Assembly: GCA_037903475.1 (NCBI GenBank)
Contig: JBAJFG010000363.1
Span: forward strand, 186,001 to 250,000
Direction of reading: 5' to 3'
Length of the DNA stretch: 64,000 nt
From: Ancylostoma caninum
Taxonomy: Eukaryota > Nematoda > Chromadorea > Rhabditida > Ancylostomatidae
Part shown: positions 31,703-40,390 of the stretch, in pieces
Position numbering within the stretch: the first letter of the stretch is position 1
How the letters are laid out: every line of letters starts with the position of its first letter
Translations under genes and position numbers: made by a program
The notes under the pieces: generated by a model
The model's input: only the letters and a program-made list of their open reading frames with translations
Databases searched by the model: none
Told to the model about the DNA's origin: nothing

Positions 31703-32039
31703 CATACCCGGCTTCGCTCGGGTGTTTCACCATACCGGCTTTCTCACACTGATGAGGACGATTGCTATTGCTGATAAAATTATTGCAAATACCCATAATT
31801 TTGGTGGTGAGCACATTAGCGATGCTCAAGTAACCCTCTCCCTCAAGTAACCCCGTAAGCGAAACGTCACTAAAGTTATTTCGATGAGAAATTCGTGGAA
31901 AACAGTTGCCATATTCGCACTTAGGTGTTTAGCGTGTTCGATTGATCCAGTAAGCACATTTTGCTCCTTTTCAGAAGCAGGAAAGAACAGAGGACATTGA
32001 TGAATTGATATATTCGCGCAAAACAATTGTCGTATTTGT
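31703..32039 (-). repeat. dispersed Helitron-like/117-bp-family repeat, left part
   Basis: CATACCCGGCTTCGCTCGGG at 31705 is the inverted terminal hairpin also seen at 10272. Body phrases match the 117-bp family. The LTR element is inserted in it: the repeat resumes at 39938 (GCTTAGCGTATTGAA). The terminal CTAG is degraded here. Confidence 0.55.
32035..32039. repeat. 5-bp target-site duplication (left), TTTGT
   Basis: TTTGT precedes the 5' LTR and follows the 3' LTR at 39933-39937. The flanks together rebuild the interrupted repeat. Confidence 0.75.
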
Positions 32040-32377
32040 TGTCACTGTATTGTAATTATTTTTGAAGTGAACTAATGATGATTTTTGATTTGTATTTTGA
32101 TCACTGATCTACTGATCTACTTAGGTCCGCGATCGCGCGGGAAGAAGTATCGGGTGATCCTGGATGACTTTAGTTGGGTTGAGAGATAGGATCCCGTCGC
32201 TCGCGGTCTCTTGGTCTCATCGCATCTCATAATCTTGCTCCTACTTGAACTCACTTTTTACCGTCATAACTTCTCCTTATTTCGTATAATAAACTGTTCG
32301 TGCTTTTGTCGTGGATTGACTGATTGATTGGGTTAACGCCCTAATTATCTGGTGCTTGTGGTTCACATCTTTTTGAC
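32040..32377 (+). repeat. 5' LTR
   Basis: It begins TGTCACTG and ends TTTTTGAC, nearly identical to 39595-39932. A polyadenylation-like AATAAA (32288-32293, within TATAATAAACTG) and a possible transcription start region lie near its centre. Confidence 0.95.
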
Positions 32378-32396
32378 TTGGGGGCCGAGCCGACCG
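32378..32396 (+). promoter_or_regulatory. putative primer-binding site
   Basis: TGGGGGCCGAGCC follows the LTR with one intervening base. A TGG start and position directly 3' of the LTR are standard for tRNA-primed reverse transcription. The first seven bases fit a tRNA ending GCCCCCA, but I could not match a specific tRNA. Confidence 0.5.
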
Positions 32397-32762
32397 CAAG
32401 TCAAAGGGTGCCCCAATCAATCAATACCGCGCAATTTCGAAACTCACGTGACCGCCTCTTTCGGCCACGCGAGTTGAGCGGACAGTTCTCGCGCACATTT
32501 TTTTTTGTGTGTTGGTGAGAAGCGGCGGCTTTGTAGAAGCGCTGCTTCTTCTTTGCTTTGCCTGGTTGCTAGCCTCGGGCGTGTTCACACGTCTGAGTGA
32601 GCAACATCTGGTCAGTGGCGAAGCAGTGACCTTCGGGGAACAGCACTGCGGTTTTGCGCCACGGTGGCTTCGGGTTTTCTCTCTTGCATAGGGGAACCTA
32701 TCGTCAAATTTTTTTTGGCGTAAGAGACTGAGGAGAGAAAACTCGAGGCTTAGAAGAGAGAA

Positions 32763-35669
32763 ATGGCCGAAAACGCTGGAACGGCCGAGGCTCAACCAGG
32801 AAAGCGCCAAGAAGGAGCGCACGGGGAGGATGAGAGCACCGTGAATTTAAATGGTGTTGTTCCAGGCCCGAGCTTCAGTATGGCGGACATGAACGATGTC
32901 TTCGATAGCAGTGATGAAGAGCCTTGCCCGGGAGAAAGCATGGACACCGGTGCTGAGGTGAGTGAAGAAACACTGCGTGAGATAAAAAACGCGCAGGTAA
33001 TGATCATGAGCGAGGCGTCAAAATATATGCGCACCACAGATAAGCGCTTATTAGGAATAGAGGCGGTAGTCAGCAGAGCGCTAGGAGAAATCAAAGAGCG
33101 CGTGCTGCGACTTTCGGAAAAAGCCAGACATAGCGCGGAACTGACACACTGGCTGGATCGCGTAGGGGAAAGCCTGGATTGCAGTTCTAAGGAAGAGATT
33201 TTGGATAAGATGATTCAGCTCCTGAGGAGGAGCGAGATTCTGGAGGCAGCGGAACTGCAATCTGGGTGGAACGCGGACCAGATAGTGTCGAATATTAGGG
33301 CTGTGATGAAATCGAAGAAGCGGTATGAAGCAAAGTTCAGTGAATTGCAGGCAACCTACCGCAAAGAACTGGCTGAATTGAAGAAAAAAATGGCCGAGCA
33401 AGAGGCCGAGTTGAAACGGTTGCGAGCGAAAGCAGCCCAAGAAGCGGAAGGCACGATGGAAATCGAGCATGCCCGTGAGCATGCGCCAGGTCGGTCATCT
33501 TTGCCATCGAATGGTAGAAGAGGAGTGGAAGCCTTAATGTTGCTGAGGCATGAGAGTGAAAACAAGCAGTTTCAGCATGGTACAAACGCGCATGCGACAT
33601 CGAAGGAGTGCCAGCGGCGGACGTCCCGTTGGTCGACCCAAGGCGATCAGATGAGGAGGATCGGTGGGTCTATCACTTCATTGAGTGAGAGTGATGGAGA
33701 GGTAGAGGACCCGAGTGAGAGATGGGTAAACTCTAATCTTAGACGCGGCAAGGTGGTAAGGGCTGAAAGTGGGGTAGCCATGAGCAAATACTTTAAGCTA
33801 GCCGCGCTGCCGGAGGTAAAAACGTATTCGGGGAAAGATCCTGACTATACCTTCTCCAATTTTCGGGAGGCCTTCGAGCTGAAATACTCGAGCGATGATT
33901 GGTCTGATGCCGAGTTGTGCGCCCTTTTCAAAGCCAAGCTCTCGGGCAAGGCGAAAGCACAATTCGAGGCCATTCCTGAAGATAAAAGGAGGGAATATGG
34001 CGAAATGATTCGCGAAATGAAGAGGATCACAAGGGCAGAAGCTCGCAATAAAGAGGTGGTAGCCATAGGCGAGTTGCAGCGGTTGAGAAAGTTGGAGACT
34101 CAAACCGTAGCCGAATTCTGCGTGGAGATTGAGCGTCTCACACAGCGTGCCTACCCAGAACTAGAGGTTGACGCATTAGCGAAGATGATGGCGCACAAAA
34201 TCTATGAGCAGCTGGCTGAATGGCCTGAATCATATCACCTCTTGGAGGCCATGGAAGCCGAGGGAGGAGCTGCCTATGATCGCTTAAAGGAGGCCGCAAT
34301 GAGAGTGGAGCGGAGGCGGCTGACAATTCAGAACGCGCGTCAGAAACAACTATCAGTTGAGTCAAAGTGGGATTCAGCCCGGAAGCGGAAGGAGAGGGCT
34401 GATGCGGCGCGCAATAGCCGGAGATCTCAGTCTGTCGAACGCGATAGACAACGGGGCGAGGAGAAGTCGCCTCAGAGGAGAGACAAAGTGGAGCGAAAGG
34501 CAGGTTTAACATGCTTCAAGTGCAAGCAGCGAGGGCATCTAGCCAGGGACTGCGGGCAAAACGGCAGGACCCGCGATGAGACTCCGTTGAGGAACGCAGT
34601 AAAGGCGCTGTCGACTAGGATAAGGGAGTCCCAGTGCCAAGCCGTGCGCACAAATAGGCGTTCCAAAAGACGGGAAGCTGATGCAGCGCTTTTCGGCGAA
34701 AAGCCGATGATAAAGGTGGAGATACTAGGCGCACTGTGGAATGGACTGCTGGATACGGGCTCCGAGATTTCCATCTTGCCGCTCCAAGTGCTGAAGAGTG
34801 CCTTGGAGAATGGTGTGGATGTGGATAATGAGGTAACGGAGAACGAGCTCGACAGATCGAAAAGAGTGTCCGATGCATCTGGGAATGAAATGAAATTTTT
34901 CTCAGTAGTCACCTTGCCCATCACGGATATGTCTGCTGGTGGGAATACGATACAAGCCGGCGTGCACGTGTCAACTCAGTATGATGACACTGTGATATTG
35001 GGCACCAATGTGCTCCCAGGTCTAGGATACAAGCTGGTGAAGGAAAATCGGGGTACAGAGAATGTGACAAAAGGGTGCTCCGAAAAGTCGACAAAGGGTC
35101 GTGGTGTCGATGTAAAGAAAAACATGGCCAAGGTACAAAAACGAGTGTATGTGGCGTCCGGTCAGGTTAGGTGGATTCCAATCGGCGGAGGCTTAGCAAC
35201 CGGCACGCATATGTTGAGCTCCTGTGACAAAGAAATTAGGTCCGGAATTTGCCACCTTAATGAGGCTGGTGAAGTAGAGGTGCCCGTGTTGAATAGGTCC
35301 GCAGAACCAAAGGTGTTCCGAGTAGGACAGGAAGTTGGCGAATGGGAGCCGTTACCAGAAGAATGGGCGGAGCCTCGAGTGAAGGATGTCCCTACCGATA
35401 TGATGACACGGAGGAAGGGCAAACTCGATCCGCGCGAACGAATGTCTAAGCTGAAAGAGTACCTAGAGGAGAATCTGAAGGGGAGACGGTTGGATTCCGA
35501 CCTCTGGGCTCTGGTAAAGAAGAAGAATGCTGTGTTTGCTGTGGAGGACAGTGAACTCACACAAACGACCCTTGTAGAACATGAAATTGACACTGGAGAC
35601 ACGGCACCGAAAAACAGCGAACGCATCCGGTCCCGTTGGGCGCACGAGCTGAATTCAAGGAGATTCTAA
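32763..35669 (+). CDS. Gag-protease polyprotein
   Basis: The 968-codon ORF begins MAENAGTAEAQPG in a purine-rich leader. An acidic start is followed by a charged coiled-coil-like stretch (about residues 175-240) and a retrotransposon gag core (about 345-470, with YSGKDPDYTFSNFREAFELK). A CCHC zinc knuckle CFKCKQRGHLARDC is at about 583-596. The retropepsin active site LLDTGSEISIL is at about 660. Gag packages RNA and the protease processes the polyprotein. The frame ends shortly after the protease, where RT continues one base back, with GAAAAAC at 35609-35615 at the switch. Whether that is programmed or a deletion is open. Confidence 0.92.
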   Translation: MAENAGTAEAQPGKRQEGAHGEDESTVNLNGVVPGPSFSMADMNDVFDSSDEEPCPGESMDTGAEVSEETLREIKNAQVMIMSEASKYMRTTDKRLLGIEAVVSRALGEIKERVLRLSEKARHSAELTHWLDRVGESLDCSSKEEILDKMIQLLRRSEILEAAELQSGWNADQIVSNIRAVMKSKKRYEAKFSELQATYRKELAELKKKMAEQEAELKRLRAKAAQEAEGTMEIEHAREHAPGRSSLPSNGRRGVEALMLLRHESENKQFQHGTNAHATSKECQRRTSRWSTQGDQMRRIGGSITSLSESDGEVEDPSERWVNSNLRRGKVVRAESGVAMSKYFKLAALPEVKTYSGKDPDYTFSNFREAFELKYSSDDWSDAELCALFKAKLSGKAKAQFEAIPEDKRREYGEMIREMKRITRAEARNKEVVAIGELQRLRKLETQTVAEFCVEIERLTQRAYPELEVDALAKMMAHKIYEQLAEWPESYHLLEAMEAEGGAAYDRLKEAAMRVERRRLTIQNARQKQLSVESKWDSARKRKERADAARNSRRSQSVERDRQRGEEKSPQRRDKVERKAGLTCFKCKQRGHLARDCGQNGRTRDETPLRNAVKALSTRIRESQCQAVRTNRRSKRREADAALFGEKPMIKVEILGALWNGLLDTGSEISILPLQVLKSALENGVDVDNEVTENELDRSKRVSDASGNEMKFFSVVTLPITDMSAGGNTIQAGVHVSTQYDDTVILGTNVLPGLGYKLVKENRGTENVTKGCSEKSTKGRGVDVKKNMAKVQKRVYVASGQVRWIPIGGGLATGTHMLSSCDKEIRSGICHLNEAGEVEVPVLNRSAEPKVFRVGQEVGEWEPLPEEWAEPRVKDVPTDMMTRRKGKLDPRERMSKLKEYLEENLKGRRLDSDLWALVKKKNAVFAVEDSELTQTTLVEHEIDTGDTAPKNSERIRSRWAHELNSRRF
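35609..35615 (+). promoter_or_regulatory. possible -1 frameshift site GAAAAAC
   Basis: In the gag-protease frame the codons are CCG AAA AAC. A -1 slip after AAC continues directly into the RT frame. The sequence is A-rich but not a perfect X-XXY-YYZ heptamer (the first base is G), and no pseudoknot is obvious. Loss of one A from a six-A run is an equally good explanation. Confidence 0.35.
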
Positions 35670-37402
35670 GCGGGCTACTTGAGAGAGGGATCATTCAGAA
35701 ATCGGATTCTGATTGGGCATCTCCTGTGGTGCTGGTGAGGAAGAAAGATGGATCTTTCCGTCTTTGCATAGATTATCGGGTGCTGAACCGTCACACAAAG
35801 CAAGATGCGTACCCACTGCCCGTGATTGATGGGTTACTGCAGAGCTTGCAGGGTAAGAAATGGTTTACCACACTGGATATGGCTTCCGGGTATTGGCAGA
35901 TACCACTTTCGAAGGATGCCATGAGGAAGAGCGCGTTTACGACCTCGGAGGGACTGTTCGAATTTACAGTGCTTCAGTTTGGGCTATGCACTTCTCCAGC
36001 ACAGTTCCAGAGACTGATGGACTCGGTACTTGGCGAGATGAAAGGAAAGGAAGTGTTCGTCTACATAGACGATATCCTGGTGGCGACCGAAACCCGAGAA
36101 AGACATTCTGAGGTATTGGAAAAAGTGATGGACGCATTGCAGAAAGCTAATCTTAAGCTGAAGCCACAAAAGTGCGTGCTTATGGACAGCAAAGTGGCTT
36201 TTGTGGGGCACGAAGTGGATGAAGAGGGGGTGCACGTCGACCCTGGAAAAATCCAAAAGGTCAAGGAATATCCGAAACCAGAGAGCCTCCCACAGTTGAG
36301 GACTTTTCTAGGCCTTTGTGGATATTATCGGAAATTCGTGTTAAATTTCTCATGGATCGCCAAGCCTCTGTATGATCTAACGAAGGCTAAGGTTATTTGG
36401 AAGTGGGAGCGGGAGCACGATCAAGCTTTCGAGGCCCTAAAGGAGAAACTTATGAGTACGCCAGTCCTTGTTCAGCCGGATACAGAAGCTGCAAGAAGCG
36501 GAGCGAAGCCCTACTTCATCTACACCGATGCCTCAAGGTACGGCATTGGAGCCGTGCTTTGCCAGGAAGGTAAAGATGGGATGCTACATCCGGTGTACTT
36601 TGCATCAAAAGGACTTTCACAGGCAGAGCGCAACTACCATGTGACAGACATGGAAGCTCTGGCAGTAATATTTGCTCTTCGCAAGTTTCACTTCTTTGTT
36701 TTTGGCACCAAAGTGATGGTGCGAACTGACCACTTGCCGTTGACGGCACTATTCAAGCGGAGCAATGTCTCGGCGCGCGTGTTGAGGTGGGCCCTCGAGA
36801 TCCAGTCCTACAATGTCGACATCCAGTATGTGAAGGGTAGTGCGAACGCGGTGGCGGATGCGTTGTCTCGTGGGATGTCAATTTGCGAGACGAATGTGCC
36901 GGAAACTTGTGCAGAAAATGAAAAAGTCGTGTGTGTGGTAAGGGAGAAACAGTCGGAATGGTTGAAGCTGCTGGAAGCAGAAGCAGACTACAAGCCTGTG
37001 ATTAGCGGCTTGTTAGCTGGTAACCTCGACGAGGAGGTCAAGCTACCACGTTGCAGTAAAGTGCTACGTGTGGCTGACTTCACGATCAGTGATGGTGAAC
37101 TCAACCTCATTGGAACTGATGGAAGTATGGTACTGATAGTTCCGAAGGAGAAACGCCGTCAAGTATTTGATGAGGCCCACGGTGGAAGTTTGGCAGGTCA
37201 CTTTGCTGCCAGGAAACTGACCCGACTGCTGAAAAAATCCGTGTTCTGGGAAGGAATGGACCAGGACATTTCCCGCTGGGTTAAGGAATGTCGTGAATGT
37301 CTGTTGGCAAATCCAAGGCAGGCGTTAGTTCCCCCGCTAAAACCCTTTCTGACGTCCAGACCGTTCGAGATAGTCTGCGCGGACGTACTGGAAATGGGCT
37401 GA
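35636..37402 (+). CDS. Reverse transcriptase/RNase H and integrase zinc domain
   Basis: RT motifs in order: WASPVVLVRKKDGSFRLCID (about residue 27), FTTLDMASGYWQI (about 78), the catalytic YIDDILVA (about 143) and the connection motif FLGLCGYYRKFV. RNase H follows with YTDASRYGIGAVL and DMEALAV (about 297-345). The integrase HHCC zinc finger is at about 515-560 (H...H, KECREC). The frame ends in TGA at 37400-37402, just after CADVLEMG, which holds the first catalytic aspartate of the integrase core. The rest of the integrase is in the overlapping -1 frame, so integrase is broken. The ATG at 35636 is a convenience. The native product is a Pol polyprotein. Confidence 0.92.
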   Translation: MGARAEFKEILSGLLERGIIQKSDSDWASPVVLVRKKDGSFRLCIDYRVLNRHTKQDAYPLPVIDGLLQSLQGKKWFTTLDMASGYWQIPLSKDAMRKSAFTTSEGLFEFTVLQFGLCTSPAQFQRLMDSVLGEMKGKEVFVYIDDILVATETRERHSEVLEKVMDALQKANLKLKPQKCVLMDSKVAFVGHEVDEEGVHVDPGKIQKVKEYPKPESLPQLRTFLGLCGYYRKFVLNFSWIAKPLYDLTKAKVIWKWEREHDQAFEALKEKLMSTPVLVQPDTEAARSGAKPYFIYTDASRYGIGAVLCQEGKDGMLHPVYFASKGLSQAERNYHVTDMEALAVIFALRKFHFFVFGTKVMVRTDHLPLTALFKRSNVSARVLRWALEIQSYNVDIQYVKGSANAVADALSRGMSICETNVPETCAENEKVVCVVREKQSEWLKLLEAEADYKPVISGLLAGNLDEEVKLPRCSKVLRVADFTISDGELNLIGTDGSMVLIVPKEKRRQVFDEAHGGSLAGHFAARKLTRLLKKSVFWEGMDQDISRWVKECRECLLANPRQALVPPLKPFLTSRPFEIVCADVLEMG

Positions 37403-38892
37403 GTGCAAGTGGGATGAAGTATGTTGTGGTTATCGTGGATCATTTTTCGAAATGGATCGGTGCTTACGCCGTGGCGGACAAATCTGCGCCGACCGTAGCA
37501 GGTGTGATATTTCAGAGGTGGATTTGTGAAGGGGGAAGATGGCCTAAGCAGATTCATACTGATCAAGGCACGGAGTTCGTCAACGCCGTAGTTGATGAGG
37601 TGGCTAAGGCCGCAGGGATTCAACATACTGTTACCAAAGGTTACAACTCCCGAGAAAACGGAGCGTGTGAAAGAGCCATTGGTACCATACAGAGGATGTT
37701 GAAGAAGAAGGTAGAATTTGCTGATTACTGGGATGTGATACTTCCTAATGTGGTGTATGCGTACAATATAACGCCGCATGAAGCCACCGGAGAAAGTCCA
37801 TTCTTTCTGCTACATGGGTTCGATCCTGTTACGCCGTCAGGAGTAGTCCCAGGGGGTGAAGTCAGCAAGTACCTGATTGACTTAGATGACTACAAAACCG
37901 AGCTGTTGCGAGGAATGCAGCTCATACGCGAGCAGGTGCAGGAACAAGCTGCGCGTTACTGTGAGAAGATGAAAAAGGTATACGACAGCCGAAAAGGGGT
38001 TGCGTCGGACCGGTTACCCAGGGTGGGTGAAAGAGTCTTTATGAAGATGCCTATGGAAAGAGCGAAGGGGAGGCATCCTAAGTTGGTATGCGAATGGGAT
38101 GGTCCTTACAGAGTGCTGGAAGTGAGCGATAATTCTGCACTCATAACTAAAATAGGAGCTAATGACGACCCATTACGTGTACAGTTCGATTTGTTGTTGA
38201 GATGTCCCGATGGTGTTTCGGACGAACCAATAAACGCCAAAACTAAGAGGCGGAGAGTGAGGCGGAGAGTGGCTAGAGTTACCGTGAGAGAAAATGAAAG
38301 TAATGGTTTTTCTTTCAGGGTGAGCCGCGAGTTCGATGTGCCAGATGAGATGCATTTTCTTCATGCATCTTTCCGATGCCAAGGCCAGCCGTTCCCGTTG
38401 GTTCCCGGTCACCCGAACCTCATGCCGGACGTCACGACATCATGTCGCTGCAGTGGCACGATTACGGCTGGAGAAATCATAAAGGGATTGCCATCGCCGG
38501 CACGCGAGCATAGGGTCGATACGGTGCTGGAAGCAGCCAGGATCTTAACGATCTGGAATGGAGCTGGTACTTTGAGTGAGAAGCTGAAGTGGGTTGAAGA
38601 CCCTTTTCACGGTCGCATTACCGCCAGGAGTGTCGGACTCGCATATGCGTTCTTTCGAACAAGATGCCTGCATGTGTCGCTGATGTCAACCACGGTACCG
38701 CAGAATGCGATCATGCGCCATGCTCAGATTTCCGGATGGCCATTCGATGCTGTGACGATCTTCGAAGTCGGTTGGAACATAGCCACACGGACATCATGGC
38801 AGGAGGTCAGAGAAGACCTGGCCAAGGAGCACCAGAAGTGCCTGCTATTGATTCCGGAGATGTTGCGCCGTTTAAAGTGGTTCAATCGATAG
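37400..38892 (+). CDS. Integrase core, GPY module and extra C-terminal domain
   Basis: Frame coordinates run from the frameshift, where coding resumes as LSASGMKYVVVIVDHFSKW. IHTDQGTEFVN and NGACERAIG provide the second Asp and the Glu of D,D35E. WDGPYRVLEV near 38097 is the GPY/F module of gypsy integrases. Downstream about 200 more residues (from HFLHASFRCQGQPFPLVPG) have no family I recognise. The frame ends at TAG 38890-38892, and the next codon opens the following ORF in the same frame. An upstream ATG at 37297 lies in the zinc-domain overlap and is not the native start. Confidence 0.85.
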
Positions 38893-39561
38893 ATGAAGGA
38901 TGTGGACATATTTTATTATCACTCGTTTGCGCAGATACATCTGAAGAGAAACGAGTTGTTCCGCGACGATGTCGTGCACGTGATTTTTGTTACCCCGCCA
39001 GTGGAGCCGAAGAAAGCCGGAGAGTGGTTGCCGTTCGTGACAGCTGTTAACATGTGGCTCAACTGCGGTAGTAGGCTGTACTTGGTTGCTGGGCCTATGA
39101 CCTCGGAGCAAACCAGTTGGTACCGCGTCGCTGAAAAGGCACGAAGTCATTTGCATGGATACTTAGAGACTCGAATGGAACTCTCGTGTCAAGTTGTCGA
39201 TAAATTGCCCACCACAGCTGGTATCGTTGATGCGGAATCGCCCAGCCTAGCGGTCGGAATAGTGGAAGACTCGATGCAGTGGTTGAGCGAAGATCGTGTC
39301 CGCCTATTCTATGACATGTTGCGCCGTCAGTTGAGAGACCACGTCATACTGGAGAAGCTGCCGCCATCTAAGCTTGTGGATCGTCGTTCCGCTCGGGCAG
39401 GTGTGCCGCCCAGGGACGTTGCAACTACAAGTCGCGCGTCAGGAGTGCCGGCCGTGATAGATGGACGAATTAATAAGAATCGAATCAAGCGGATGGAGAA
39501 GCGTCGTCGTCGTGCGGAGGCGAGGGCAGCTGAACGAGCTCTTAGTGATCTTTCTATTTGA
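38893..39561 (+). CDS. post-integrase ORF of unknown function
   Basis: 222 codons in the same frame as the integrase ORF, separated by one TAG. The first part alternates predicted strands and helices (VVHVIFVTPPVEPK, then EWLPFVTAVNMWLNCGSRLY and LVAGPM). The C-terminus is strongly basic (NRIKRMEKRRRRAEARAAER). There is no signal peptide, transmembrane segment or cysteine pattern, so it is not an envelope protein. It may be the end of a Pol extension or an accessory nucleic-acid-binding protein. I do not recognise a family. Confidence 0.75.
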   Translation: MKDVDIFYYHSFAQIHLKRNELFRDDVVHVIFVTPPVEPKKAGEWLPFVTAVNMWLNCGSRLYLVAGPMTSEQTSWYRVAEKARSHLHGYLETRMELSCQVVDKLPTTAGIVDAESPSLAVGIVEDSMQWLSEDRVRLFYDMLRRQLRDHVILEKLPPSKLVDRRSARAGVPPRDVATTSRASGVPAVIDGRINKNRIKRMEKRRRRAEARAAERALSDLSI

Positions 39562-39585
39562 TCGAGTGGAACGATCATTTTTATT

Positions 39586-39592
39586 GGAGGGG
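39586..39592 (+). promoter_or_regulatory. polypurine tract
   Basis: GGAGGGG lies two bases before the 3' LTR, the usual plus-strand primer position for LTR retroelements. Confidence 0.6.
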
Positions 39593-39594
39593 CA

Positions 39595-39932
39595 TGTCAC
39601 TGTATTGTAATTATTTTTGAAGTGAACTAATGATGATTTTTGATTTGTATTTTGATCACTGATCTACTGATCTACTTAGGTCCGCGATCGCGCGGGAAGA
39701 AGTATCGGGTGATCCTGGATGACTTTAGTTGGGTTGAGAGATAGGATCCCGTCGCTCGCGGTCTCTTGGTCTCATCGCATCTCATAATCTTGCTCCTACT
39801 TGAACTCACTTTTTACCGTCATAACTTCTCCTTATTTCGTATAATAAACTGTTCGTGCTTTTGTCGTGGATTGACTGATTGATTGGGTTGACGCCCTAAT
39901 TATCTGGTGCTTGTGGTTCACATCTTTTTGAC
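39595..39932 (+). repeat. 3' LTR
   Basis: 338 bp, the same length as the 5' LTR and nearly identical. One visible difference is GGGTTGACG here versus GGGTTAACG in the 5' LTR. Confidence 0.95.
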
Positions 39933-39937
39933 TTTGT

Positions 39938-40390
39938 GCTTAGCGTATTGAAAAATCCCAATAGACACGTCTCCACCGACGCATGGGCGAAAACAGCGAA
40001 AAAGAAATCACAGCAAACACTCAGACATTCGTGGAGGTCGACTGCAAGTAGAAAAGGGGTCCACCTCCAGTTCTACCTGGGGGTGACTCCAAATCGCGGG
40101 GCACCTACCCCCCACATATGGCAGAGGTCCCCCCACGTGCCTCCACAGACGTCCCCTCACGTGCCCCCTGCAGACACCCTTCCCCCACGTGCCCTGGCAG
40201 GCGTCCCCCATGTACCCCAGCAGACGTACCCCATGTGCTCTCGCGGCTACCCCCGACGTTATCACCATATACCATCTACCCCCGACGTCATCTACATCGC
40301 GTAAACGCGTGCGTCTGAACTGCGTCGGCAATGCGACTAATCCATCATATAGACGAAAGCACGTCAAACGCACGCATCTAGTATAAATTG
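39938..40390. repeat. right part of dispersed repeat plus 25-bp minisatellite
   Basis: The dispersed family resumes at 39938. At 40128-40250 about five degenerate units of GTCCCCCACGTGCC...CAGAC-type sequence (23-27 bp) follow each other. The block ends ACGCATCTAG|T at 40378-40381, which resembles a Helitron-type terminus but lacks the GC hairpin. Confidence 0.55.

Larger units (their letters stand above)
32040..39932 (+). mobile_element. Ty3/gypsy-type LTR retrotransposon (7.9 kb)
   Basis: Two 338-bp LTRs (32040-32377, 39595-39932) differ at very few bases, so insertion is recent. The domain order gag, protease, RT, RNase H, integrase is that of Ty3/gypsy. A G-rich primer-binding site and a polypurine tract are present. 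The coding region is divided into four frames by two one-base shifts and one stop. It carries an extra region of about 400 residues after the integrase. The element sits in a Helitron-like repeat with a 5-bp duplication. Confidence 0.95.

Noticed and set aside
38893..39561. Envelope gene of the LTR element
   Set aside because: No signal peptide, transmembrane helix, cysteine pattern or cleavage site. The basic tail argues against a membrane glycoprotein.
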